Shown: positions 35,441 to 44,332 of the stretch, in pieces | How the letters are laid out: every line of letters begins with the position of its first letter | How positions within the stretch are numbered: the first letter of the stretch is position 1 | From: Stieleria magnilauensis | GTDB taxonomy: Bacteria; Planctomycetota; Planctomycetia; Pirellulales; Pirellulaceae | Assembly (NCBI GenBank): GCA_007753675.1 | Contig: CP036432.1 | Location: 10,325,381 to 10,389,380 of the forward strand | Direction of reading: 5' to 3' | DNA: 64,000 bases | The notes under the pieces: generated by a model | What the model was told of the DNA's origin: nothing | The model's input: the letters and a program-made list of their open reading frames with translations, nothing else | Database searches by the model: none | Made by a program: the position numbers and the translations under genes

Positions 35441-37492
35441 ATGTCGGTTAATCAGCAAACCGTTGAAGAAACCAAGGCGCAGATTCGCGGCTTGGTGAAC
35501 GAGATCGCGGCGCTCGCCAAGAGCGGCGCGACCGCCGAGGAGTTTTATCCGGAGCTTCTCAGCCGGATCATCACGGCCCTGGCCGCCGCCGGCGGTGCGA
35601 TCTGGCTGCTCGACGACGACAAACAGCTCAAGCTGCAGTACCAGATCAACGCCGAGCCGTCGATTTTGGCCAGCGACACCGATGATGCGGTGCGTCACTC
35701 GCGGCTGATCGGCCGCGCCGCCAATGCCGGCCAATCGGTGCTCGTTCCGCCCTACAGCGGCACGACCGATGGCGACGCTGAGGGCAACCCGACACGTTAT
35801 TTATTGGTGCTCGGTGCGCTCGCACACGATGGTCACAAGGACGGATTGATCGAGGTCTTTCAGCGACCGGACACGGCGCCGGAAACCCAGCGTGGTTACT
35901 TGCGTTTTCTCGAGCAGATGTGCTCCTTGGCGGCGGAATGGTTGCGCAGCCAAAAGCTGCAGACGCTCGGCGATCGTCAAACGCTCTGGCAACAAGCCGA
36001 CGCCTTCGCGCGGGCGGCCCATGAATCGTTGGACTTGAAAGAAACAGCCTACGTGGTTGCCAACGAAGGTCGCCGCTTGATCGGCTGCGACCGAGTCAGC
36101 GTGGCGATCAAGAAAGGCGGCAAGTGCAAAGTCGAGGCGATCAGCGGTCAGGACACGATCGAAAACCGGTCCAACATCGTTGCCGCCCTGAACAAGCTGG
36201 CCACGCGCGTCTGCGCCGCCGGCGAGCCGCTCTATCACGACGGTGCGACCGAAGACCTGCCGCCCCAAATCGAAGAAGCGCTGGAAGATTACGTCGACCA
36301 ATCCTACGGCCGAAACATCGCCGTGCTGCCGCTGCGTGAACCGCAGCGCAAACTCGGCGCCGAGGAAGACTCCGGTGCGGCCGGTGAAATCGACCGCGAC
36401 GACGCGCACCGCGGCGAAGTCATCGGCGCACTCATCGTCGAACAGATCGAGACCGACATTCCCGAACAGATTTTCCGTCAACGTTGCGACTTGGTGTACG
36501 AACACGGGACGCGCGCGATCGCAAACTCCCAATCGCACAGCAACCTGTTTTTGATGCCGATTTGGCGAGCGCTGGGCCGCGCGACGTGGATCTTGCGTGC
36601 CCGAACGCTTCCCAAAACCATCGGCATCGCCGCGTTGGTCCTGGCCGTGATTCTGGGCCTGACCTTTATCCAGAAGGACTTCAATCTTTCCGCCGAAGGC
36701 AACTTGGAACCCACCGTTCGCCGACAGGTGTTCGCCGCGATCGATGGTGAAGTCATCGATGTCTTGGTTCAACGCAACAGCAAGGTCACCAAGGGGCAAG
36801 AGTTGGTCCGGCTCCGCAACCCCGAGATCGCCATCCAGTTGGAAGAACTCGAAGGCCAGCTGCGCAGCACGTTGGCAGAATTGAGGAAGGTCAAGGGCCA
36901 GCAATTCGGTCAACTCGAACCCGCCGACCGAACGGCACTACAGGGCCAGGAGTTCGAGCTGGAAACCAAACTCACCTCGTTGCAACAGAAGCTGAAACTG
37001 CAACGCGAGCGGGAATCGCAATTGACGATCCGCGCCCCGATCGACGGCGTCGTGACCACCTGGGATGTGGAAGAAACACTTCGCAGTCGACCGATCATGA
37101 CCGGTCAGGTGCTGCTGGAAATCGCCGATCTGACACAGCCTTATTCGCTGGAGCTGCAGTTACCGGAAAAGCGCGAGGGGCACTTGGACGCCTACGTCAT
37201 GGAAACCAAAGAAACCGAGTCGCTCAAAGTGACCTACATTTTGGCGACCGACCCGACGATGGATCCGCTCGACGCCACCTTGCCGATGAACAGCATCTCG
37301 CCCCGCGCCGAGGCGCACGAGGAGCACGGCGCGGTCATCGAGATGGAAGCGCTGCCGGATCAAGAACCCTTGAGAGCACTGAAACCCAGTCCGGGAGCCT
37401 CGGTGATCGCCAAAATCCACTGCGGTCGGGCCTCCAGCGGGTTCGTCTTTTTCCACGAGATCTGGGAATGGCTTTGCAAGTTCTTCTTCTGA
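35441..37492 (+). CDS. GAF-domain membrane-fusion protein (HlyD-like), cassette 1
   Basis: 683 aa. The cytoplasmic half holds two GAF-like regions (about 30-175, EEFYPELLSRIITALAAAGG; and 190-345, DLKETAYVVANEGRRLIGCD). After TM residues about 390-412 (IGIAALVLAVILGLTFI) comes an HlyD/biotinyl-lipoyl module (LEPTVRRQVFAAIDGEVIDV, coiled-coil hairpin, TIRAPIDGVVTTWDVEE). It ends in the aromatic tail FFHEIWEWLCKFFF. This couples a small-ligand or redox-type sensory domain to a periplasmic adaptor, an unusual fusion. It is followed 50 bases on by the HlyD gene. A paralog lies at 57993. Confidence 0.85.
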   Translation: MSVNQQTVEETKAQIRGLVNEIAALAKSGATAEEFYPELLSRIITALAAAGGAIWLLDDDKQLKLQYQINAEPSILASDTDDAVRHSRLIGRAANAGQSVLVPPYSGTTDGDAEGNPTRYLLVLGALAHDGHKDGLIEVFQRPDTAPETQRGYLRFLEQMCSLAAEWLRSQKLQTLGDRQTLWQQADAFARAAHESLDLKETAYVVANEGRRLIGCDRVSVAIKKGGKCKVEAISGQDTIENRSNIVAALNKLATRVCAAGEPLYHDGATEDLPPQIEEALEDYVDQSYGRNIAVLPLREPQRKLGAEEDSGAAGEIDRDDAHRGEVIGALIVEQIETDIPEQIFRQRCDLVYEHGTRAIANSQSHSNLFLMPIWRALGRATWILRARTLPKTIGIAALVLAVILGLTFIQKDFNLSAEGNLEPTVRRQVFAAIDGEVIDVLVQRNSKVTKGQELVRLRNPEIAIQLEELEGQLRSTLAELRKVKGQQFGQLEPADRTALQGQEFELETKLTSLQQKLKLQRERESQLTIRAPIDGVVTTWDVEETLRSRPIMTGQVLLEIADLTQPYSLELQLPEKREGHLDAYVMETKETESLKVTYILATDPTMDPLDATLPMNSISPRAEAHEEHGAVIEMEALPDQEPLRALKPSPGASVIAKIHCGRASSGFVFFHEIWEWLCKFFF

Positions 37493-37542
37493 TCCCACGA
37501 CGCATCATCTGTTCGACTCCTCAATCACAGATCACCGATTCA

Positions 37543-38490
37543 ATGTTCAAACGAAACGCTTTTTTTCTCGGCACCCTTCTCGGCGGCGTGATGGCCATCG
37601 CCTTGCAAGTCACACCGACGTGGGCACAGTCCGCGATCGATACCGATGCAGGCATCTTGGTGGAAAACTGCATGGTGCGGTTCATCAACAAGACCAAGGT
37701 CCCGTCGGAGACGCAGGGCAAGCTGACCGAACTGCCCGTCGAAGAGGGCATGTCGATCAAGAAAGGCGATGTCATCGCGATCGTCGATGACAAGCAAGCC
37801 CGGCTGGCACTTGAGCTAAAGCAGGCCGAAGAACTGGTCGCCAAACTGAACGCGCAAAACGATGTCAACAAGCGTGACGCCGTTCAAAGCGAAGTGATCG
37901 CACGCCAAGAAGCAGCCGCCTATCGCGACTTGTACGCCAAGGGTGCCGCACCACAGTTTGAAATGTTGAAAAAACAGGCCGAAGCGGACCGGGCCATCCT
38001 TCGCATCGAACTGGCGGATCTGAACGAAAACACCGCGATGGCCGAATACGTCGCCAAGCAGATCGGGACCAAACTCGCCCAGTCGGATATTGAGATGCGA
38101 ACCATTCGCGCCGAATTCGATGCCTATGTCGAAAACCGATTCGCGCAACTGGGCGAATGGGTTCAGCCGGGCAGCCCGATCGTGGAACTGGTGCAAATGG
38201 ACTTTGTACGCGTGGAAGGATTTATCGACGCGTTTCGCTACGCCGGCCAAATTCAAAAAGGAGCGGACGTCAAAGTCGAAATCACCGTCGGCGGAACAAG
38301 CACCAATCCCATCACGAAGACCTTCGTTGGGAAAATCGATTACGTCAGCATGGAATTAGATTTGAACAAGCGACACCGCATCTGGGTCAAGGTCCCCAAC
38401 GAACGCGACGGCGACGATTGGCTGATCAAACCCGGCATGCGGGCGACGATGCAGATCGCACCGCCCACCGCAGCAGGCGGGTTGTTTTAG
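37543..38490 (+). CDS. Secreted HlyD/RND-type adaptor protein, cassette 1
   Basis: 315 aa from the ATG at 37543. A signal peptide (FFLGTLLGGVMAIALQVTPTWAQ) probably ends near residue 28. The lipoyl half-motifs (KVPSETQGKLTELPVEEGMS, KKGDVIAIVDDKQ) flank a helical hairpin of about 90 residues (AEELVAKLNAQND to MAEYVAKQIGTKL), followed by a beta-barrel region. Such adaptors bridge inner-membrane pumps to an outer channel; no TolC-like gene is in view. It sits between the GAF-HlyD and M50 genes. Heptamer repeats begin 2 bases after its stop codon. Confidence 0.88.
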   Translation: MFKRNAFFLGTLLGGVMAIALQVTPTWAQSAIDTDAGILVENCMVRFINKTKVPSETQGKLTELPVEEGMSIKKGDVIAIVDDKQARLALELKQAEELVAKLNAQNDVNKRDAVQSEVIARQEAAAYRDLYAKGAAPQFEMLKKQAEADRAILRIELADLNENTAMAEYVAKQIGTKLAQSDIEMRTIRAEFDAYVENRFAQLGEWVQPGSPIVELVQMDFVRVEGFIDAFRYAGQIQKGADVKVEITVGGTSTNPITKTFVGKIDYVSMELDLNKRHRIWVKVPNERDGDDWLIKPGMRATMQIAPPTAAGGLF

Positions 38491-38491
38491 G

Positions 38492-38512
38492 TTTCAAGTT
38501 TCAAGTTTCAAG
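38492..38512 (-). repeat. Heptamer tandem repeat (CTTGAAA on minus), 3 copies
   Basis: TTTCAAG occurs three times without interruption, 49 bases before the M50 start at 38561. The same heptamer in the opposite orientation lies before the second M50 gene (59933-60002). Confidence 0.85.
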
Positions 38513-38560
38513 CTTGAGCGTTCAGTTCCTGATTCCCTTTTGGGTCCCTTGTCGAAATAG

Positions 38561-40804
38561 ATGGCCACACTTGCCGAATCTCTCGTCAGCAGTTCGTCGC
38601 GCCCGCTCACGGTGCGCAAACGTCCTGATTTGACGTCCAGTCGACATCGCTATCAGGGAACGGGCTACTGGGTCCTGAAGGAACCCGTCGGGCTGCAGTA
38701 CTTTCGTTTTCATGACGAAGAGTATTTCATTTTGAACATGCTCGACGGGCATGTCAGTCTGCAGCAGATCAAGGACGGATTTGAACAGCGATTTGCCCCC
38801 CAGAAGATCACCTTCGGCGACTTGCAGCAATTCATCGGCATGTTGCACCGCAGCGGGTTGGTGATCAGCAATTCGCCGGGCCAGGGTAAAGCACTTCGCC
38901 ATCGCGGGCGGAAGAAAAAGAACAAAGAGATGATGGGCAAGATGGCCAACGTCTTTGCCCTGCGGTTTCGCGGCTTCGACCCCGAACGCATCTTGAATGC
39001 GATCCTGCCGTGGTTCGGCTGGATGTTCACCGTTCCGGCACTGCTGTTCTTCGTCGGGCTGTTCGTGGCCGCCTCGTTGATGTTGGCGACGCAATACGAA
39101 ACGGTCTACGCGCGGCTGCCGACGTTCCAGCAATTTTTTGCGGCCGATCGTTGGTTGATCCTGGCCGCGACGATGGCGATCGTCAAAGTATTGCACGAGT
39201 TCGGGCACGGGCTGAGCTGTAAAAAGTTCGGCGGGGAGTGTCACGAGATCGGCTTCATGTTGCTGGTCTTCACGCCCTGCCTGTACTGCAACGTTTCCGA
39301 TTCATGGATGCTGCCGAACAAATGGAAGCGGGTTTGGATCGGCGCCGGCGGGATCTATGTCGAAATGATCTTGGCCTCACTTGCCGCCTTTGTGTGGTTT
39401 TTGACCGAGTCGGGGACGACACTCAACGACTTGTGTTTGAACATGATGTTCTTGAATGTCGTCAGCACCATCTTGGTCAACGGGAACCCGCTGCTGCGGT
39501 TCGACGGTTATTACATCCTGATGGACATGTTGGAGATTCCCAACCTCCGTCAGAAAAGCACCGAAGTCCTAAAACGTTGGTTTCAAAAGACCTGCTTGGG
39601 ATTGGAACTGCAAGACGACCCGTTCTTGCCGACGCGGGGGCGCGTTTATTTTGCACTCTTTACCATCGCCAGTGTGATTTATCGCTGGGTCGTGGTGTTC
39701 TCCATCTGTTGGTTCGTGATCAAGGTGCTCGAACCCTACGGTTTGGAAGTGATCGGCCGGATGGTCGCAGTGATCGGTTTTTCGGGACTGGTTGCTCAGC
39801 CCGTGATTCAAACATGGAAGTTCTGTCGAACTCCTGGGAGACTTTCGAAAGTGAAACGTTTTAATGTGATGATCACACTGTCGGTCGTCTCGGTGATCAT
39901 CGCCGCGGTGTGTTTCATCAAGCTTCCGCACCACGTGGATTGCGCCTTTGAAATTCGACCGACCGAAGCGGGACGGGTCTACGCGGGCAGCGTCGGGCAA
40001 ATCGTCGACACCGTGGCTCCCGGTCAATTCGTCGAGGCCGGCGAGACGATTGCGGTGTTGAAAAACCCAGACCTTGAAATGCGAATGAAGGACCTCGAAA
40101 TCGAAGAAGCCGTCGCCACGGTTCAACTGCAAAAGCTGGCCGACCGCGTCTTCTCCGATCGATCGCTCGCCGCACAACTCGAGACACAGCAAGAGATCCT
40201 GGACTCGATCACCGAACTGAAGAAGAAAACTCAAGTCGAAATCGACCGACTGACGATCACGGCGCCGATTTCCGGCGTGGTCATTCCGCCCCCGCGTCGG
40301 CCCGAACGAGACAGCAACGACGGCCAGCTGCCGTCCTGGTCAGGGTCTCCCTTGGAATTGCAGAACCGCGGCGCGATGCTGACCTCGGACGACTTGCTGT
40401 GCGAAATCGGCAACGCCGATGACTTCGAAGCGATCTTGGCGATCGACCAAGGCGACGTCCAATTGGTGCGCGAAGGCCAATCGGTCGACATGAAACTCGA
40501 TTCGCGGCGACTGGAAACCTTCTCCGGAACGATCAGCGAAAAGTCGCGTGAACCGTTGCGGATGACGTCGACATCGATGTCCAGCCAAACCGGCAGCGAC
40601 CTGCAGACCGAGATCGATCCGGCGACCGGACAGGTCAAACCGCGGAGCGTGACCTACCAAGCCCGCGTGCCGCTGGAAATCCTCGATTCCGATCTGCCGC
40701 TACGACCCGGATATCGCGGCAGTGCCAAGATCCACGTCGACAAGAAATCACTCGGGCAACGACTGTGGAGAGTGATCGCCAAAACCTTCAACTTTGAGTT
40801 TTAA
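38561..40804 (+). CDS. M50 (site-2-protease-like) membrane protein with HlyD-like C-terminus, cassette 1
   Basis: 747 aa. Residues about 30-105 (GYWVLKEPVGLQYFRFHDEE, YFILNMLDGHVSLQQIKDGF) resemble a PqqD/RRE-type winged helix. Multiple membrane segments follow, with the zinc site HEFGH at about residue 212 and the second metal motif NPLLRFDGYY at about 309. After the last TM segment (about 435-455) come an HlyD-like stretch (EAGRVYAGSVGQIVDTVAPG), a coiled coil and a beta barrel. M50 enzymes cut within membranes; here the protease is physically joined to an export-adaptor arm. The usual regulatory PDZ domain is absent. It is the last gene of cassette 1. Confidence 0.88.
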   Translation: MATLAESLVSSSSRPLTVRKRPDLTSSRHRYQGTGYWVLKEPVGLQYFRFHDEEYFILNMLDGHVSLQQIKDGFEQRFAPQKITFGDLQQFIGMLHRSGLVISNSPGQGKALRHRGRKKKNKEMMGKMANVFALRFRGFDPERILNAILPWFGWMFTVPALLFFVGLFVAASLMLATQYETVYARLPTFQQFFAADRWLILAATMAIVKVLHEFGHGLSCKKFGGECHEIGFMLLVFTPCLYCNVSDSWMLPNKWKRVWIGAGGIYVEMILASLAAFVWFLTESGTTLNDLCLNMMFLNVVSTILVNGNPLLRFDGYYILMDMLEIPNLRQKSTEVLKRWFQKTCLGLELQDDPFLPTRGRVYFALFTIASVIYRWVVVFSICWFVIKVLEPYGLEVIGRMVAVIGFSGLVAQPVIQTWKFCRTPGRLSKVKRFNVMITLSVVSVIIAAVCFIKLPHHVDCAFEIRPTEAGRVYAGSVGQIVDTVAPGQFVEAGETIAVLKNPDLEMRMKDLEIEEAVATVQLQKLADRVFSDRSLAAQLETQQEILDSITELKKKTQVEIDRLTITAPISGVVIPPPRRPERDSNDGQLPSWSGSPLELQNRGAMLTSDDLLCEIGNADDFEAILAIDQGDVQLVREGQSVDMKLDSRRLETFSGTISEKSREPLRMTSTSMSSQTGSDLQTEIDPATGQVKPRSVTYQARVPLEILDSDLPLRPGYRGSAKIHVDKKSLGQRLWRVIAKTFNFEF

Positions 40805-41090
40805 AGCGATGATGCAATCTGTCTTGCCCGCTTGCTCTCATTTCCCTATTTACACTCTCGAATTTCCTAGTCGACGCACTTTGCCTCTAGTTAACTCATT
40901 GCATCAAGCATGAACTGAATTTCCCTTGTGGATCGGTTTTCGTGGCCCATCACGGCCGTTAGGATGAATTCCTCGCGGTGTCGCGATCGGTGAAAACCGA
41001 ACCCAAAATCGATCTTTCCCCTTTTTGAGCGATCCGTTTTCTGCTTTGGATCACGATCGCGACCCTAACCTTTGTGGAGAACTCTCATCG

Positions 41091-41483
41091 ATGGCTGATG
41101 AATCCAAGAAACCTGAAGCTGCAGCACCACCGGCCGAACAAGCGCAGACGCAACAGCCCGTTCAAGTTCAGGTGAACGACAGCAACACGTTGGCGACCTA
41201 CGCAAACTTCTGCCGCGTCACCGGATCGCCGGAAGAGCTGATCGTCGACTTCGGTCTCAACCCGCAGCCGATCGGCGTGCCGAAAGAGCCGATCGAAGTC
41301 AAGCAACGCATCATCGTCAACTTCTTTACCGCCAAGCGTCTGCTGGCCGCGTTGCAAATGTCGATCGCCCGTCACGAAGCCGTTTTCGGTGTCCTGGAAA
41401 CGGACATCAACAAGCGAGTTCGTCCCGGATTGGCGCAGCAACAAAGCGCTCCGCAAGCCGCACCGGCTCCCGCAGCCGAGTAG
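41091..41483 (+). CDS. DUF3467-family protein
   Basis: 130 aa from the ATG at 41091, with GGAGA at 41076-41080. DUF3467 is recognised from ATYANFCRVTGSPEELIVDF followed by GLNPQP, and from FFTAKRLLAALQMSIARHEAVFG; both ends are Pro/Ala/Gln-rich. The family is small, cytoplasmic and of unknown function, common in planctomycetes. It has its own good terminator and lies 286 bases after cassette 1, so it is probably a separate unit. Confidence 0.88.
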   Translation: MADESKKPEAAAPPAEQAQTQQPVQVQVNDSNTLATYANFCRVTGSPEELIVDFGLNPQPIGVPKEPIEVKQRIIVNFFTAKRLLAALQMSIARHEAVFGVLETDINKRVRPGLAQQQSAPQAAPAPAAE

Positions 41484-41525
41484 TCGGTTTCTGGCGGGTC
41501 ACCGTCCAGATCTCAAAAAATCACC

Positions 41526-41563
41526 AAACCGCGTGCCATCCGATTCTTGGCACGCGGTTTTTT
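41526..41563 (+). terminator. Intrinsic terminator of the DUF3467 gene
   Basis: AAACCGCGTGCCA (41526-41538) pairs perfectly with TGGCACGCGGTTT (41548-41560), followed by further T residues to give six in a row. It lies 43 bases after the stop codon. Confidence 0.9.
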
Positions 41564-41636
41564 CGTGGCCGATCGGTTACAACGGGCGTTTCCCAAACCT
41601 TTCCGACCCCGTGCGTTGCAGCAGCCTGCTGAAGGT

Positions 41637-41702
41637 GTCGTGGACGAGGTGAGATGTCCGACGCGGCAAATCTCTAGGACTCGTCGGCTCGTCCACTACG
41701 AC
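41637..41702. repeat. Palindromic GTGGACGAG repeat, copy 1
   Basis: Imperfect inverted arms built on TCGTGGACGAGG and CTCGTCCACTACGA enclose a variable centre. The sequence is clearly related to the perfect hairpin at 42421-42488; the two copies flank the LURP-one-related gene. Confidence 0.75.
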
Positions 41703-41776
41703 AACCCTCATCCGTCGCTGTGACACGACACGAGTCGCATTTCTGACATGTCCTTTTCTTGTACGAGCCCCGATCG

Positions 41777-42361
41777 ATGCAGTACCCGCTAAACCTCAGC
41801 TTCAAACTCTTAACGTTTGGCCAACGGATTGTCGCTTCTGACGCCGACGGCAACGTGTTGATGTTCATCAAGCAAAAGATGTTCAAGCTGAAAGAAAAGG
41901 TCGAGATCTACAACGACGAGAAACAGTCTCAGTTGATCTTTCGCATCGAAGCCGATCGGATGCTGGACTTTTCGGCCAACTACAGCTTCACCGACGCCGA
42001 AGGCAACCCCTGGGGATCGGTCCGTCGTAAGGGGATGCGATCGTTGTGGGCGGCACACTACCAAGTGATGCAAGAGGGCCAGGTCGACATGGAGATCCGC
42101 GAGGAGAGCCCGATGAAGAAGGTGCTCGAAAGCATTCTCGGAGAGATTCCACTCCTCGGCTTGGCCGCCGTCTACCTGCTCAATCCCAGCTACATCGTCA
42201 CCCGCCCCGATGGGACGCCGCTGCTGAAGCTGATCAAAAAACCCGCGTTGTTTGAAGGCAAGTTTGTGCTCGAAAAGCTCAATGACATGCCCGAAGACGA
42301 CGAACTGCGGTCGCTGATGGCGCTGCTGATGCTGGTGCTGCTGGAACGCCGTCGCGGTTAA
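41777..42361 (+). CDS. LURP-one-related (Tubby-like fold) protein
   Basis: 194 aa from the ATG at 41777. The LOR pattern is present: YPLNLSFKLLTFGQRIVASD, NVLMFIKQKMFKLKEKVEIY, FRIEADRMLDFSANYSFTD and PWGSVRRKGMRSLW. The fold is a 12-stranded barrel around a central helix, related to Tubby and scramblase proteins. The family's bacterial function is unknown; membrane or lipid contact is plausible. A hydrophobic stretch (LGEIPLLGLAAVYLLNP) occurs near residue 125. It is a monocistronic gene between two hairpin repeats. Confidence 0.82.
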   Translation: MQYPLNLSFKLLTFGQRIVASDADGNVLMFIKQKMFKLKEKVEIYNDEKQSQLIFRIEADRMLDFSANYSFTDAEGNPWGSVRRKGMRSLWAAHYQVMQEGQVDMEIREESPMKKVLESILGEIPLLGLAAVYLLNPSYIVTRPDGTPLLKLIKKPALFEGKFVLEKLNDMPEDDELRSLMALLMLVLLERRRG

Positions 42362-42420
42362 TCGCGGCCAGGGTGAACCGCTGGCTAATATTCCGCCGCA
42401 CCTTGGTTTTCGGGGAGGCG

Positions 42421-42488
42421 GTAGTGGACGAGGCGACGAGTCCTTGCCAATTTGCCGACTACAGAGGACTCGTCGCCTCGTCCACTAC
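42421..42488. repeat. Palindromic GTGGACGAG repeat, copy 2 (perfect 24-bp stem)
   Basis: Bases 42421-42444 (beginning GTAGTGGACGAGGCGACGAG) are perfectly complementary to 42465-42488, with a 20-base loop. There is no U-tract. Given copy 1, it is a dispersed palindrome rather than a dedicated terminator. Confidence 0.85.
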
Positions 42489-42545
42489 CCGAAAATTGAG
42501 CTGCGGTAGACCACTAGCGTTAACCGCGGGCCAGCGGGTGGACGA

Positions 42546-44240
42546 TCAATCGTCGACCACACCGATCAACAAGTTTCCGAACAGGGCCGCATCGTCGTTG
42601 GTCAGTTGACGCGATGCGTTGCAGATCACGACCATGCGGTGTGGCTGGGGCGGTGCAGTGACGATCGCGGTGATCGTCCGCGGTGTGAACGGGTCACCGT
42701 CGGGCGGGTACGCGACGACGTCGTCCTCTCTGCTTGTGCGCCACTGTCCGTCAGGCGTTTTCCAGCGGATCGATAGCCTCGTCAAACCGCGACCTTGCTG
42801 GACCACTTGCACCTGTATCATGTAGCGTCGATTCGGCTCGGTATTGAAGGTCGCGATGCCGCTCGCGTCCTCCGCCGCGGTGATCGTCACTTGGCCGTTG
42901 CCGAGCACCACGTCTCCGCGTGGATCTGCTTTAAAGGTTTCCCAGACCGGTTCCAGATCGAGCACACTCGCGCCGATTTCGCCGTCGCCGGCCGCTGCGG
43001 TTGATTCTGATGGTTCTGAATCTGGTTGAGCCGATGGTTTCGTTTGCGGCTGAACCTTCAGTGCAGATTGCTGGGTTGCGTCCGCGACGACCGACTGGAT
43101 CGCTTGGGAAATGCCCGGCAGCAACGTCTCCCAATGCGGATAGGTATCCTTGCCTTTCCAGAGCGACTCGTCACCGGCTTCGGGCCACCAGCGACCATGT
43201 TCGCCATACAGCCAGACCAATCCGTCGCCGAATGCGATCGCCGCGTTCAGGTTCCGCTTCAGCAGTGCCAGCCGATCGGACCGAGTGGGCTGCAGCGTGT
43301 ACTGGCCGGCAAGTTTGGGATGGATGGCATCAAGATAGATCGGGAATGCCACGCGGACTTGCTTGCTGTACTTTTCTCGATTCTCGACGGCAATCAGCTG
43401 AACGCCTTGCGTTCGGACGGCTTCGGCACAATGTTGAAATTGGCGGGCCGAAGTGAACCAATAGCCGTTTTCGCATCCATCGACCAGGGTGATCGTGGGT
43501 GGCAGAACATCCAACCAACCGTCGACCAGTGCCGGCAAGAGACCATAAGCGTGACCCGCCAAACACCACTGATCGTCGCTACGGCCGACCGGCGAAGGCC
43601 CGCGATGGTGGTGGTCGTCGATGAAGTAGCTGAGCAGGAAATACGTGCAGATTTCGGCATCGGGGAACTCCGCCGCAATCGCCTCCATCATTTCGCGACC
43701 GCGGCGTCGCGCCGCGGTTTGATAATCAGCGAAATCGTGCTCCGTCGCAGCAGCCTGTCGTGAATACTGAAATTGTCGGTGCGGATCCGTGTAGGGCTCA
43801 AAGTCTAACAGCAGCCCACGCAACCCTGCTTGGCGGGCCAGGCCGGCGGCGATGCGATAATGGTCGACGATCGTTTGCCAGCCGTCGTCGTCGAACCAAT
43901 CCACCGCCCCGGGATTCGCCTTGAGCAACAGATAGTTGTCCGGCATCGATTCTTTGGACACGCCCGCGGCGGCTTCGATCGATCGACGGACATCCAATTG
44001 GCTCCAGTCGTCGGTCCCGTGCGCCGTGGCCAGCGGATCCGGGTTTCCCGAATCGGCATGCAGCGTCAACACACAACCGGTCAGCGGCAACTCGCCAGGC
44101 ATCTTGTCCAGATCGCGGGCGAACTGTGCGACCGTCGGCGCGTTCCAACCGCAGGTGATGATCCGCGGCAAGGGGTGTTGGGCACTCGAGGCGGAGACCC
44201 AGAAGAGCCAGAGGACGAGGAACGATTTTCGATGGACCAT
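42546..44240 (-). CDS. Secreted protein of unknown function, possible glycoside-hydrolase-like barrel
   Basis: 564 aa from the ATG at 44240. The signal peptide FLVLWLFWVSASSA is clear. Residues about 25-400 have alternating strand/helix segments with LRGLLLDFEPYTDPHRQF, a DxE pair at a strand end as in TIM-barrel hydrolases, and later AFGDGLVWLYGEHGRWWPE. The C-terminal 130 residues look like a beta-sandwich. I cannot assign a family; polysaccharide or glycan processing is only a guess. It overlaps no neighbour and is transcribed in the same direction as the SDR gene upstream. Confidence 0.72.
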   Translation of the reverse strand: MVHRKSFLVLWLFWVSASSAQHPLPRIITCGWNAPTVAQFARDLDKMPGELPLTGCVLTLHADSGNPDPLATAHGTDDWSQLDVRRSIEAAAGVSKESMPDNYLLLKANPGAVDWFDDDGWQTIVDHYRIAAGLARQAGLRGLLLDFEPYTDPHRQFQYSRQAAATEHDFADYQTAARRRGREMMEAIAAEFPDAEICTYFLLSYFIDDHHHRGPSPVGRSDDQWCLAGHAYGLLPALVDGWLDVLPPTITLVDGCENGYWFTSARQFQHCAEAVRTQGVQLIAVENREKYSKQVRVAFPIYLDAIHPKLAGQYTLQPTRSDRLALLKRNLNAAIAFGDGLVWLYGEHGRWWPEAGDESLWKGKDTYPHWETLLPGISQAIQSVVADATQQSALKVQPQTKPSAQPDSEPSESTAAAGDGEIGASVLDLEPVWETFKADPRGDVVLGNGQVTITAAEDASGIATFNTEPNRRYMIQVQVVQQGRGLTRLSIRWKTPDGQWRTSREDDVVAYPPDGDPFTPRTITAIVTAPPQPHRMVVICNASRQLTNDDAALFGNLLIGVVDD

Positions 44241-44332
44241 TCGCTGATTGTAACCCGGTTGTCTCGCTCCGGGTTCGCGATCTGGCTGCCATGCACACTG
44301 CTGCAACGGGCAACGGCGTATCGGACGAGGAT

